Shown here: positions 38,840-47,488 of the stretch, piece by piece
How positions within the stretch are numbered: position 1 is the first letter of the stretch
Layout of the letters: each line of letters begins with the position of its first letter
Origin: Pseudomonas azotoformans
GTDB lineage: Bacteria; Pseudomonadota; Gammaproteobacteria; Pseudomonadales; Pseudomonadaceae
NCBI RefSeq assembly: GCF_001579805.1
Contig: NZ_CP014546.1
Coordinates: 1,550,001-1,614,000, forward strand
Length of the DNA stretch: 64,000 bases
Reading direction: 5' to 3'
The notes under the pieces: model-generated
Told to the model about the DNA's origin: nothing
Database searches by the model: none
Seen by the model: the letters and a program-made list of their open reading frames with translations, nothing else
Made by a program: the position numbers and the translations under genes

Positions 38840-39618
38840 GCTTGCAGCTATCTCCATGAACGTGGGTATGAGGTGTGGCGGGATCGTCGACCACGGCGCC
38901 ATGCAGGTCATGGGCGTGGTCGTGATGGTGGTGGTAGATCGCCAGGCTTTGGGCGTTCTTGCCGAACAGCTCGACGAAGGCCGGGTCGCCGCTGACTTGT
39001 TCCGGGTGGCCGGAGCAGCACACGTGACGGTTGAGGCACACCACCTGGTCGGTGGTACTCATCACCAGGTGCAAATCATGGGACACCATCAGCACGCCGC
39101 AGCCATGGCGGTCGCGCAGGCGGGTGATCAGGCTGTACAGCTCGGCCCTGGCCGGCGACGTCGACGCCTTGCACGGGCTCATCCAGCACCAACAGTTCCG
39201 GCTCGCGCAACAAGGCACGGGCTAGCAGCACGCGCTGCATTTCGCCGCCGGAGATGCTTTGTACCGGGCTGTCGATCACCTGCTCGGCGCCGACCTCCTT
39301 GAGCGCCGCTTGCGCACGGGCACGGTCCACGCCCGGCACCAGGCGCAGGAAGCGCAACACGGACAGTGGCAGGGTCGGATCCACGTGCAGCTTCTGCGGC
39401 ATGTAGCCGACACGCAGCTTGGGCTTGCGCCATACACTGCCGGTGTCGGGCTTGAGCAGGCCGAGTACGGCGCGCACCAGGGTGGTCTTGCCGGCGCCGT
39501 TGGGGCCGATCAGGGTGACAATCTGCCCAGGCTCCACGCTTAGCGCGATGTTATCCAGCACGGCTTGCCCGGCGAACGTGACCCCGACCTGTTCCAGGCG
39601 GATTAACGCGTTGCTCAT
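38832..39618 (-). pseudogene. znuC: Zinc ABC transporter ATPase with +1 frameshift
   Basis: Two overlapping frames together give a complete 261-residue ZnuC. The first frame (from ATG 39618) holds Walker [27 protein letters not shown] and Walker B LLVLDEP, then leaves the family sequence after GVDVAGQ. The correct continuation [24 protein letters not shown] with the H-loop is in another frame. One extra base in a C-triplet at 39146-39148 (plus strand) explains it: removing one restores VAGQAELYSL. As sequenced, the first frame ends at 39076, losing the H-loop and the His-rich tail ([21 protein letters not shown]). It is either a real mutation or a sequencing/assembly error. Confidence 0.85.
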
Positions 39619-40100
39619 CAAGCCCCCTGGCAGCCCGCGCACAGGCCGACCACTTCGACCGTTTGCCCTTCGACCCGGAAACCAACGTCGGCAGAGCTCT
39701 TGATGATGGCGTCGCTGATGCTTTTTTGTTCAAGCTCGATGGCGGCGTGGCACTCGCGGCAGATCAGGAACTGGCCCTGGTGCGCATGTTCCGGGTGGCT
39801 GCAGCCGACAAAGGCGTTCAGCGAGGCGATGCGATGCACCAGGCCGTTTTCCAGCAGGAAATCCAGCGCGCGATACACGGTCGGCGGCGCAGCGCGGCGG
39901 CCATCCTGCTCGCTGAGCACGCCGAGGATGTCGTAGGCGCCCAGCGGCTTGTGGCTCTGCCACACCAACTCCAGCACGCGACGACGTAGGGCGGTCAGGC
40001 GCAGACCCTTCTGTGTGCACAGGGTATCGGCCTCCGACAGCGCGGTATGCACGCAGTGAGAGTGGTCGTGGGGACGGCTGGCAAGCGGTGTTTTAGGCAT
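39618..40100 (-). CDS. zur: Zinc uptake regulator (Fur family)
   Basis: A 160-residue Fur-family repressor. The DNA-binding wing is at about residues 30-85 ([35 protein letters not shown]), followed by metal sites: [24 protein letters not shown] and C-terminal GLCAGCQG (structural zinc CxxC pairs). Genomic place next to znuCB/znuA identifies it as Zur rather than Fur. Its stop overlaps the znuC start by one base (TGATG). Divergent from znuA with a 67-bp shared control region. Confidence 0.94.
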   Translation of the reverse strand: MPKTPLASRPHDHSHCVHTALSEADTLCTQKGLRLTALRRRVLELVWQSHKPLGAYDILGVLSEQDGRRAAPPTVYRALDFLLENGLVHRIASLNAFVGCSHPEHAHQGQFLICRECHAAIELEQKSISDAIIKSSADVGFRVEGQTVEVVGLCAGCQGA

Positions 40101-40127
40101 GAGCGGCGACAGACATTTGATAGAGAC

Positions 40128-40140
40128 GTTATTATGTTAC
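40128..40140. promoter_or_regulatory. Candidate Zur operator between zur and znuA
   Basis: GTTATTATGTTAC resembles the core of gammaproteobacterial Zur boxes (GTTATAATATAAC-like) and lies in the short interval between divergent zur and znuA, where both could be repressed by Zn-Zur. Confidence 0.5.
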
Positions 40141-40167
40141 CCGTTCCTACGCCATTGAGTGGTCATC

Positions 40168-41088
40168 GTGTCCCGACTTTTTCCCGTTTTTGTCGTATTT
40201 GTCACCAGTTTGTTCGTCGCGAGCGCCGCTCAGGCCGAGGTCAAGGTGCTGACCAGCATCAAACCGCTGCAGTTGATCGCCGCGGCCGTGCAGGACGGTG
40301 TTGCCGTTCCCGAGGTGTTATTGCCGCCGGGTGCGTCGCCGCATAACTATGCGCTGCGTCCATCCGACGTACGGCGCGTGCAGTCGGTGGACCTGCTGTA
40401 CTGGATCGGCCCGGATATGGAAAGTTTCCTGCCGCGCGTGCTGAAAGGTCGTACGACTGCGACAGTGGCAGTGCAGGACCTGCCAGGCATGAAGTTGCGT
40501 CGTTTTGCCGAAGATAGCCACTCGCACGCCGATGAAGCCGACGAACACGACCACGATCACCGCCCAGGCAGCCTGGATGCGCATCTGTGGCTGTCGACGG
40601 TGAACGCTCGGGTGATTGCGGCGCGCATGGCGGCTGACCTGGCTGCCGCCGACCCGGCCAATGCTGCGCGTTACCAGAGCAACGTGAAGGCCTTCAATGA
40701 CCGCCTTGATGCCCTGGATGCTCGCCTGAAAGCCCGCCTGGCGCCGATTGATGGCAAACCTTACTTTGTGTTCCACGAAGCCTTCGATTACTTCGAAGAC
40801 GCTTACGGCCTCAAGCACACCGGCGTGTTCAGCGTGGCTGCTGAGGTACAACCCGGCGCCCAGCATGTGGCGGCGATGCGTACGCGTTTGCAGGAAGTGG
40901 GCAAGACCTGCGTGTTCAGCGAGCCGCCGCTGCGTCCGCGTTTGGCTGAAACGCTGGTCTCCGGCTTGCCGGTGAAGCTGGCGGAGTTGGATGCGCTGGG
41001 TGGTTACACCCCGGCTACCGCTCAGGGTTATGAGCAGGTGTTGGAGAAGTTGGGCAATGATTTGGCGGGTTGCCTGGAGTCCTTGTAG
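40168..41088 (+). CDS. znuA: Zinc ABC transporter, periplasmic zinc-binding protein
   Basis: A 306-residue cluster-A1 metal-binding protein with signal peptide (cleavage near AQAEV). Zinc histidines are in PGASPHNYALRPSD, DAHLWLSTVNA and FHEAFDYFE, with a His/Asp-rich flexible loop HSHADEADEHDHDH (about residues 112-126) between strands that collects zinc. The start is taken as GTG 40168 (MSRLFPVFVV), 6 nt after GAGTGG; GTG 40159 in the same frame is an alternative. Confidence 0.94.
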   Translation: MSRLFPVFVVFVTSLFVASAAQAEVKVLTSIKPLQLIAAAVQDGVAVPEVLLPPGASPHNYALRPSDVRRVQSVDLLYWIGPDMESFLPRVLKGRTTATVAVQDLPGMKLRRFAEDSHSHADEADEHDHDHRPGSLDAHLWLSTVNARVIAARMAADLAAADPANAARYQSNVKAFNDRLDALDARLKARLAPIDGKPYFVFHEAFDYFEDAYGLKHTGVFSVAAEVQPGAQHVAAMRTRLQEVGKTCVFSEPPLRPRLAETLVSGLPVKLAELDALGGYTPATAQGYEQVLEKLGNDLAGCLESL

Positions 41089-41115
41089 AAGCCGGCAAGC
41101 CGGCTCCTGCAAAGG

Positions 41116-42069
41116 TTAGAGTGCGAAGGGCAGGTGCACGGTAACCTGCTGACGCTGCACCAACCGATGCTCGAACTCCGCCGGGTCATGGATCAACACG
41201 TCCTGCCCGGCGAACGATTCAGCCGCGATCAGGCGTGACAACCAGAACCGCACACAGGCCACGCGCAGCATCGTCGGCCATAACTCGGCTTCCTTGGCGG
41301 TAAACGGTCGCAGACCTGCATAGGCCCCCAGCAATGCCCGTGCGCGTTGCCCATCGATCACGCCATCCGCGTCCGAACACCAGTCATTCAGGGCGATTGC
41401 CACGTCGTACAGCATCGGACCTGAGCAGGCGTTGTAGAAGTCGATCAGCCCTGTAAGGTGCGTCCCTTCGAACATCGCGTTGTCGCGGAACAGGTCGGCG
41501 TGCACGTTGGCGCGTGGCAGCGCGAGGATCTCAGCCTTGTGGGCTGCGATCTCGGTCAGTGCATCCTGCAGCAGGCCTTGTTGTGCGTCGTTCAAGTGCG
41601 AAATCAACTGCCCGCCTTCGCTGAGCATCCAGTCCAGGCCGCGATCGGTCTTGCGCTCCAACACCTTTTCACCTTGGGTTGCCAGGTGCAGATGGCCCAG
41701 CAGATCACCGACCTGCGCGCAGTGCTGCGCGTTGGCATCCTTGATGTGCTTGCCGGCCAGGCGCGGTTGCAGCAGTGCGGGTTTGCCTTTCAGCTCGCGC
41801 AGAGCCACGCCGTCGGTGGTGCGCAGGGCGTAGGGCACGGGCAGGTCGGCGTCGTGGAGCACGTCGAGCAGTTCGATGAAGAACGGCATTTCCGCGACCG
41901 GGCCACGTTCGACCAGGGTCAGGACGAACTCGCCCTGCTCCAGGCTGATAAAGAAATTGGTGTTTTCACTACCGGCGGCAATCCCCTGGAAGTCGATCAG
42001 GCGGCCGAGGCCGTAAGGGGCGAGAAAGGTTTCCAGCTCGGGCCGAGCCAGGGGGGTGAACACAGACAT
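41116..42069 (-). CDS. thrB: Homoserine kinase (APH-fold type)
   Basis: A 317-residue homoserine kinase of the type with aminoglycoside phosphotransferase fold found in Pseudomonas. Motifs: MSVFTPLARPELETFLAPYGLG, GSENTNFFI, the catalytic loop NVHADLFRDNAMFEG, and metal-binding LIDFYNACSGPMLYDVAIALNDW. It phosphorylates homoserine on the way to threonine. ATG 42069; the extended frame upstream is not family sequence. Separated from the DUF2782 gene by 56 bp, probably co-transcribed. Confidence 0.93.
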   Translation of the reverse strand: MSVFTPLARPELETFLAPYGLGRLIDFQGIAAGSENTNFFISLEQGEFVLTLVERGPVAEMPFFIELLDVLHDADLPVPYALRTTDGVALRELKGKPALLQPRLAGKHIKDANAQHCAQVGDLLGHLHLATQGEKVLERKTDRGLDWMLSEGGQLISHLNDAQQGLLQDALTEIAAHKAEILALPRANVHADLFRDNAMFEGTHLTGLIDFYNACSGPMLYDVAIALNDWCSDADGVIDGQRARALLGAYAGLRPFTAKEAELWPTMLRVACVRFWLSRLIAAESFAGQDVLIHDPAEFEHRLVQRQQVTVHLPFAL

Positions 42070-42125
42070 GGTTAAAACTGCCAGTACGGGCGCCGCAATG
42101 CGCGGCGCCAATTTAAGTTAAGAAA

Positions 42126-42416
42126 TCATTTCCATTCGAAAATCTTCCATGACGGGATCAGCATATCCGGCTGGTCAGAGCGGATGAAGTTCGCATCGGT
42201 TCCGTCGGCGCGCACCAGGAAGTACGGAGGCGCGCCCTTCGGCGTTACCTTGATCGCATACAGGAAGCCGTTTTGGCGGTACTCCTGGATGGTCTTGTCG
42301 CCTTCCGTGCGAATGGTCACTTCCGGATCGCCCCCAGGGGCGCTGTCTGCCGCCATGGCAGCCATCGGAGCGAGTGCAATCAAGCCGGTCAACAGCAGGC
42401 GATTGAATGTACGCAT
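42126..42416 (-). CDS. DUF2782 exported protein
   Basis: A 96-residue protein with signal peptide (cleavage near AMAADS) and a compact domain VTIRTEGDKTIQEYRQNGFLYAIKVTPKGAPPYFLV-like (core TIQEYRQNG) ending SWKIFEWK. DUF2782 is conserved beside polA/thrB in pseudomonads; function unknown. Divergent from polA. Confidence 0.88.
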   Translation of the reverse strand: MRTFNRLLLTGLIALAPMAAMAADSAPGGDPEVTIRTEGDKTIQEYRQNGFLYAIKVTPKGAPPYFLVRADGTDANFIRSDQPDMLIPSWKIFEWK

Positions 42417-42490
42417 GATAACCTTGTCCCTTTGTCGTCATTGGTCCGGCTATTCTAGCGCCTGACCCGCCGAAAAGGTTGATTCTGCTC

Positions 42491-45268
42491 ATGAGCCAAG
42501 CACCCCTCGTCCTGGTGGACGGTTCTTCTTATCTGTACCGCGCCTTCCACGCGCTGCCACCGCTGACCACCTCCAAAGGCCTGCCCACCGGTGCGGTCAA
42601 GGGCGTGTTGAACATGCTCAAAAGCCTGCGCAAGCAGTACCCGAACAGCCCGTTCGCGGTGGTGTTCGACGCCAAGGGTGGGACCTTTCGCGATGACATG
42701 TACGCCGAATACAAGGCCAACCGCCCGAGCATGCCCGATGACATGCGCCTGCAGATCGAGCCCCTGCACCAGAGCGTGATCGCCCTGGGTTTCCCGTTGC
42801 TCTGCGTCGAAGGCGTCGAGGCCGATGACGTCATCGGCACCCTGGCCCGCAGCAGCGCGGCAGCCAACCGCCCGGTGGTGATCTCGACCGGTGACAAGGA
42901 CATGGCGCAGCTGGTCGACGGGCACATTACCTTGGTCAACACCATGACCGGTAGTTCGATGGATATCGACGGCGTAAAGGAGAAATTCGGCGTCGCACCG
43001 GAGCAGATTATCGACTACCTGGCGCTGATGGGCGATTCGTCCGACAACATTCCAGGCGTTCCGGGCATTGGTCCCAAGACTGCTTCCGGCTTGCTCGTCG
43101 GCGTGAACGGCGGCATCAAAGAGCTCTATGAGCAGCTGGATATCGTGCCGACCCTGCCTATCCGTGGCGCCAAAACCCTGCCGGCCAAGTTGGAAGAGCA
43201 TCGCGAGAGTGCATTTCTTTCCTACCAGTTGGCGACGATCAAGTGCGATGTGCCATTGGATGTCGGCCTGGATGACCTGCACCTGATCGAGCCGGATCGC
43301 GAGAAGCTGCTGGAGTTGTACACCCTGCTGGAGTTCAAGAGCTGGTTTGATGAAATACAGCGTGACGCCAAGCGTGTGGAGCTCAAGGCGGCGCCTGCTG
43401 TTGAGGAAGTCGTTGAGGCAGTGGCGCCAGCAGAGGCGAGCTACACCACGATTCTCGACCAGGCGACCTTCGACATCTGGTTGAAGAAGCTCAATGACGC
43501 GAAGTTGATCGCCTTCGACACCGAAACCACCGGTATTGACGCCCAACAGGCGCAGTTGGTCGGCGTTTCCTTCGCCGTCCAGCCCCATGAAGCAGCCTAC
43601 ATCCCGCTGACCCACTCCTACATCGGCGCGCCGGAGCAGTTGGATCGCGACACCGTGCTGCTGGCCCTCAAGCCGCTGCTGGAAGACCCGAGCAAGCTCA
43701 AGGTCGGCCAGCATGCCAAGTTCGACATGAACATCCTGGCCAACTGTGCCATTGGTGGCGATCCGGCGAATGGTATTACCGTGCGCGGCATCGCCTTCGA
43801 CACCATGCTTGAATCCTATGTGCTCAATTCCACGGCCACCCGCCACGACATGGACAGCCTGGCCAAGAAGTACCTGGACTACGACACCGTCGCCTTCCAG
43901 GACATCGCCGGCAAAGGCGCCAAGCAGCTGACATTCGACCAGATCGCGCTGGAGCAGGCTGGCCCGTATGCGGCGGAAGACGCCGATATCACCTTGCGCC
44001 TGCACCAGGCGCTGTTTGCACAACTGTCCGCCATCCCGAGCCTGGCGAGCGTGCTCACGGAGATCGAAATCCCGTTGGTGCCGGTCTTGGCGCGTATCGA
44101 ACGCCAGGGCGCGCTGGTCGACAAGGATCTGCTGGGCATCCAGAGCATCGAGCTGGGCAACAAGATGGTCGAACTGGAGCGCCAGGCGTTCGAGATCGCC
44201 GGCGAGGAGTTCAACCTGGGCTCGCCCAAGCAGCTCGGCGCAATCCTTTACGAGAAACTCGGCCTGCCGGTACTGAAGAAAACCGGCAAGGGCCAGGCCT
44301 CCACAGCCGAAGAAGTGCTGGCCAAGCTGGCCGAAGATGACTATCCGCTGCCCAAGGTGCTGATGCAGTACCGCAGCATGAGCAAGCTGAAAAGCACCTA
44401 CACCGATCGCCTGCCGGAGCAGATCAACCCGCGCACCGGGCGCATCCACACCTCCTATCACCAGGCGGTGGCGGCCACCGGGCGCTTGTCGTCCAGTGAT
44501 CCGAACCTGCAGAACATCCCGGTGCGTACCGCCGAAGGGCGGCGCATTCGCCAGGCGTTCGTCGCGCCCAAGGGCTACAAAATGTTGGCGGCGGACTACT
44601 CGCAGATCGAACTGCGGATCATGGCGCACCTGTCCAAGGACGAAGGCCTGATGAACGCCTTCCGCGACAACCTGGATGTGCACACCGCTACGGCGGCAGA
44701 AGTGTTCAAGGTCGAGCTGGGCGAGGTCACCTCGGATCAGCGTCGCAGCGCCAAGGCGATCAACTTCGGCCTGATCTATGGCATGGGCGCGCAGAAGCTC
44801 GGTAAGGACATTGGCGTCGATACCAAGACGGCCAAGGCGTATATCGATGTGTATTTCGCCCGTTATCCCGGCGTGCGCGAATACATGGAGCGCACCCGTG
44901 CCCAGGCGGCTGATCAAGGTTATGTCGAGACGTTCTTCGGTCGTCGCCTGTACTTGCCGGACATCAACTCCAACAAGCCCCAGGAGCGCGCAGCGGCAGA
45001 ACGTACCGCGATCAACGCGCCGATGCAGGGTACGGCGGCGGATATCATCAAGAAGGCCATGGTGCGGGTGGACAACTGGCTGACTGAGTCAGGCCTGGAT
45101 GCCAAGGTGATCCTGCAGGTGCACGATGAACTGGTGCTGGAGGTGCGTGAGGACCTGGTGGCGCAAGTCAGCGAGAAGATTCGCGAACACATGAGCGCTG
45201 CCGCACAGCTGGATGTACCGTTGCTGGTGGAAGTGGGCGTGGGCAACAACTGGGACGAAGCGCACTGA
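42491..45268 (+). CDS. polA: DNA polymerase I
   Basis: A 925-residue three-domain enzyme for gap filling and Okazaki-fragment processing. 5'-3' exonuclease (1-300): VDGSSYLYRAFHALPP, FDAKGGTFRDDMY, VEADDVIGTLA, GDSSDNIPGVPGIGPKTA. The 3'-5' proofreading domain is active by sequence: FDTETTGID (about residue 345). Polymerase motifs A DYSQIELRIMAHLS, B RRSAKAINFGLIYGMG, C VHDELVLEV. ATG 42491 with AAGG about 12 nt upstream. Followed by a hairpin and the ErsA-like RNA. Confidence 0.98.
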   Translation: MSQAPLVLVDGSSYLYRAFHALPPLTTSKGLPTGAVKGVLNMLKSLRKQYPNSPFAVVFDAKGGTFRDDMYAEYKANRPSMPDDMRLQIEPLHQSVIALGFPLLCVEGVEADDVIGTLARSSAAANRPVVISTGDKDMAQLVDGHITLVNTMTGSSMDIDGVKEKFGVAPEQIIDYLALMGDSSDNIPGVPGIGPKTASGLLVGVNGGIKELYEQLDIVPTLPIRGAKTLPAKLEEHRESAFLSYQLATIKCDVPLDVGLDDLHLIEPDREKLLELYTLLEFKSWFDEIQRDAKRVELKAAPAVEEVVEAVAPAEASYTTILDQATFDIWLKKLNDAKLIAFDTETTGIDAQQAQLVGVSFAVQPHEAAYIPLTHSYIGAPEQLDRDTVLLALKPLLEDPSKLKVGQHAKFDMNILANCAIGGDPANGITVRGIAFDTMLESYVLNSTATRHDMDSLAKKYLDYDTVAFQDIAGKGAKQLTFDQIALEQAGPYAAEDADITLRLHQALFAQLSAIPSLASVLTEIEIPLVPVLARIERQGALVDKDLLGIQSIELGNKMVELERQAFEIAGEEFNLGSPKQLGAILYEKLGLPVLKKTGKGQASTAEEVLAKLAEDDYPLPKVLMQYRSMSKLKSTYTDRLPEQINPRTGRIHTSYHQAVAATGRLSSSDPNLQNIPVRTAEGRRIRQAFVAPKGYKMLAADYSQIELRIMAHLSKDEGLMNAFRDNLDVHTATAAEVFKVELGEVTSDQRRSAKAINFGLIYGMGAQKLGKDIGVDTKTAKAYIDVYFARYPGVREYMERTRAQAADQGYVETFFGRRLYLPDINSNKPQERAAAERTAINAPMQGTAADIIKKAMVRVDNWLTESGLDAKVILQVHDELVLEVREDLVAQVSEKIREHMSAAAQLDVPLLVEVGVGNNWDEAH

Positions 45269-45275
45269 GTCCGGG

Positions 45276-45306
45276 ACTCTGCCATCACCTTGTGTGGTGG
45301 CAGAGT
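45276..45306 (+). terminator. polA terminator hairpin
   Basis: 13-bp stem with one G-T pair (45276-45288 with 45294-45306), followed by GCTTTAGT. It begins 8 nt past the polA stop. Confidence 0.7.
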
Positions 45307-45360
45307 GCTTTAGTGCGGAAATCGCCGTCGGTTATTTCAAATAGTTTTTCGAACCTGCCG

Positions 45361-45388
45361 GAACTTAACCCGTGAACTGCTACTCAGA
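45361..45388 (+). promoter_or_regulatory. Sigma-22 (AlgU/RpoE) promoter of the ErsA-like RNA
   Basis: GAACTT (45361-45366), 17-nt spacer, TCAGA (45384-45388): close to the AlgU consensus GAACTT-N16/17-TCtgA. Predicted start near 45395. Confidence 0.75.
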
Positions 45389-45394
45389 GTTACT

Positions 45395-45524
45395 GAATGG
45401 GTGGTGAAGCCCTTCAATGCTCCTATGTTGTGTTAAGTGTTGGCAGATATCTGGACCCCGCCCTAGCGGTCCGGAACTTGAACCCCGAACTTCCCCTCCC
45501 CATACGAAGTCCGGGGTTTTTTTT
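45395..45524 (+). ncRNA. ersA: ErsA-like small RNA (polA-engB interval)
   Basis: About 130 nt from the predicted sigma-22 start to the end of a T8 run. The terminator stem is 45481-45492 with 45507-45518 (one mismatch), loop containing the C-rich segment CCCCTCCCC, followed by T8. In P. aeruginosa, ErsA is encoded in exactly this interval, is of this size, is transcribed by AlgU and acts on algC, amrZ and oprD mRNAs. Identity rests on position, promoter and terminator; targets here are untested. Confidence 0.75.
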
Positions 45525-45537
45525 GCCTGCAGAAAAG

Positions 45538-46179
45538 TTACTCGGCCAGTTCCGCGCCCTTGTCGGCCAATTCCATCCAGCCTGCCAGCACGGTGTAGGC
45601 CTCTTCCAGGCCCATGCGTTTTGGTGCCGAGAACAGCTGGATGGTGATCGCGTCACCCCAACCTTTACGGATTTCGGATTGCACTTTGAGCAGGGTGTTT
45701 TTGGCCGCGCCGTAGGTCAGCTTGTCGGCCTTGGTCAGCAGGATGTGCATCGGCATGCCGCTGGCGACCGCCCAGTCGAGCATCAACAGGTCGAAGTCAG
45801 TCATCGGATGGCGGATGTCCATCATCAGAATCAAACCCTTCAAACTCTCGCGGCCACCCAGGTAAGCCTCCAGGTGACGCTGCCAGTGCAGCTTCAACGG
45901 GATAGGGACTTTTGCGTATCCGTAGCCCGGCAGGTCGACCAGACGCCGATCATCGTCTAGCTTGAAGAAATTGAGGAGTTGCGTGCGGCCCGGGGTTTTC
46001 GAGGTGCGTGCCAGGCTGGCGTGGGTCAGGGTGTTCAGTGCGCTGGACTTGCCAGCGTTGGAGCGACCGGCAAAGGCGACTTCAAAGCCCTCGTCATCGG
46101 GGCATTGGTCAACTTTGGCGGCGCTGAGCATGAACGTGGACTGTTGGCACAGACCGAGGATGGGATTCTTGAGTTGCAT
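45538..46179 (-). CDS. engB: Ribosome-biogenesis GTPase EngB (YihA/YsxC)
   Basis: A 213-residue small GTPase needed for 50S subunit assembly. G1 GRSNAGKSS (about residues 39-47), G2 region [10 protein letters not shown]3 [11 protein letters not shown]4 LTKADKL, G5 [11 protein letters not shown] 46179 gives the usual N-terminus [10 protein letters not shown] with GGAAA upstream. Convergent with the ErsA-like RNA. Confidence 0.96.
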   Translation of the reverse strand: MQLKNPILGLCQQSTFMLSAAKVDQCPDDEGFEVAFAGRSNAGKSSALNTLTHASLARTSKTPGRTQLLNFFKLDDDRRLVDLPGYGYAKVPIPLKLHWQRHLEAYLGGRESLKGLILMMDIRHPMTDFDLLMLDWAVASGMPMHILLTKADKLTYGAAKNTLLKVQSEIRKGWGDAITIQLFSAPKRMGLEEAYTVLAGWMELADKGAELAE

Positions 46180-46371
46180 GAGATTTCCGATGTGGGCGGT
46201 GCCGAAAAAGGGTGCGGCAAGCGGTGTCGTTTCCGTTTCAGTAGCGCCAGTATATAATGCCGCAGATTTTGTGTGTGCTTTGTCCCAGCGAAGGATGAGG
46301 TTCACGGGAGCGATAGACCTTTATTGCGCATTAGAACGCAAAACGCTCTCAAACCCTGAAATGGTCGACGT

Positions 46372-46674
46372 ATGACCAAGTGGTTGCTCGCTATCGGTGT
46401 CCTGGTCCCGCTTTACGGCGCTCAGGCTACACAGGATCCGGAAGCGGTGTACAACCGAGTTTGCGTGGCTTGCCATGCCGGCCAGTTGCCCAACGCCCCC
46501 AGACGGGGTGACCAGGCAGCCTGGGCGCCAAGACTGGCGCAGGGCATGGACACGCTGGTGCAACACGTGACCCAGGGTTTCAAGGCAATGCCGCCGCGTG
46601 GTTTGTGCATGGACTGCAGTACTGAGGATTACCAGGCCGTCATTCAGTTGATGGTGAGTAAACCCGGTAGATAA
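46372..46674 (+). CDS. Cytochrome c5 family protein
   Basis: A 100-residue monoheme cytochrome with signal peptide (cleavage near GAQAT), heme site CVACH in YNRVCVACHAGQLPNAP, and the c5-type methionine/cysteine region MPPRGLCMDCSTEDY, where Met is the probable heme ligand and two cysteines form a disulfide. Followed after 34 nt by the cytochrome c4 gene; likely one transcript of periplasmic electron carriers. Confidence 0.93.
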   Translation: MTKWLLAIGVLVPLYGAQATQDPEAVYNRVCVACHAGQLPNAPRRGDQAAWAPRLAQGMDTLVQHVTQGFKAMPPRGLCMDCSTEDYQAVIQLMVSKPGR

Positions 46675-46708
46675 CTCTTAAACCCCTTAGCCGTAGTTGG
46701 ATTAGCTG

Positions 46709-47320
46709 ATGAACAAACTGATCGTGAGTCTGCTGTTGACCTTGGGCATCACCGGTGTTGCCCATGCTGCAGGCGACGCTACAGCGGGCCAGGCGAAAGC
46801 CGCCGTATGTGGTGCTTGCCATGGACCGGATGGTAACAGCCCGGCGCCGAACTTCCCCAAACTGGCCGGCCAGGGCGAGCGTTACCTGACCAAGCAGATG
46901 CAGGATATCAAGTCCGGCAAGCGCACGGTCCTGGAAATGACCGGCTTGTTGACCAACCTCAGCGATCAGGACCTGGCAGACATCGCGGCGTATTTTGCCA
47001 GCCAGAAGGGCAGTGTGGGAGCTGCCGATCCGAAACTGGTGGCCCGTGGCGAGAAACTGTTCCGCGGCGGCGACCTGGAAAAAGGCCTGCCTGCCTGCAC
47101 CGGTTGCCACTCGCCCAATGGCGCGGGCATCGCCGCCGCCGGCTTCCCGCACCTGAGCGGCCAGCACGCTACCTATATCGCCAAGCAGTTGACCGATTTC
47201 CGCAAGGAAGAGGCCGGGCGAGCCAACGATGGCGACGCGGCAATCATGCGTACCATCGCCCGCAAGCTGAGTGATGAAGACATTGCGGCGGTGTCCAGCT
47301 ACATCCAGGGCCTGCACTGA
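46709..47320 (+). CDS. Diheme cytochrome c4
   Basis: A 203-residue protein with signal peptide (AHAAG) and two class I cytochrome domains, heme sites CGACH (about residue 36) and CTGCH (about residue 131). The repeated pattern PNFPKLAGQGERYL / AGFPHLSGQHATYI marks cytochrome c4. It can donate electrons to terminal oxidases such as the aa3 and cbb3 enzymes. Confidence 0.95.
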   Translation: MNKLIVSLLLTLGITGVAHAAGDATAGQAKAAVCGACHGPDGNSPAPNFPKLAGQGERYLTKQMQDIKSGKRTVLEMTGLLTNLSDQDLADIAAYFASQKGSVGAADPKLVARGEKLFRGGDLEKGLPACTGCHSPNGAGIAAAGFPHLSGQHATYIAKQLTDFRKEEAGRANDGDAAIMRTIARKLSDEDIAAVSSYIQGLH

Positions 47321-47366
47321 GGTGCACGCAACGTTAACACTCGATTAATCCCGCGATGCAAGCATA

Positions 47367-47394
47367 AAAAGGGTGGCCCAGGCCGCCCTTTTTT
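47367..47394 (+). terminator. Terminator after cytochrome c4
   Basis: AAAAGGGTGGCC pairs with GGCCGCCCTTTT (one G-T pair), ending in T6; 46 nt after the stop. Confidence 0.88.
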
Positions 47395-47417
47395 GTGGCC
47401 GGTGCCGTTACACTAAC

Positions 47418-47445
47418 GAACTCATGCCCGCGTAGACCTGTCACA
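47418..47445 (+). promoter_or_regulatory. Candidate AlgU promoter of dsbA
   Basis: GAACTC (47418-47423), 17-nt spacer, TCACA (47441-47445). It fits the AlgU pattern with one -35 mismatch, and lies 44 nt before dsbA; dsbA is induced in an AlgU-dependent way in mucoid P. aeruginosa. Confidence 0.5.
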
Positions 47446-47488
47446 ACAAAGGTCGCGTGAGGCGACTTTATTTGTCCAGGAGTAAAGC

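Noticed and set aside
41090..41105. Short inverted repeat AGCCGGC-AA-GCCGGCT after znuA
   Set aside because: Perfect but only 7 bp per arm without T-run; possibly a degraded REP, not worth a separate feature.
42455..44917. 820-codon open frame on the strand opposite polA
   Set aside because: Mirror of high-GC codon bias; polA on the other strand has all family motifs.
46330..46355. Anr/Fnr box upstream of the cytochrome c5 gene
   Set aside because: The inverted repeat TTGCG-N8-CGCAA does not fit TTGAT-N4-ATCAA.
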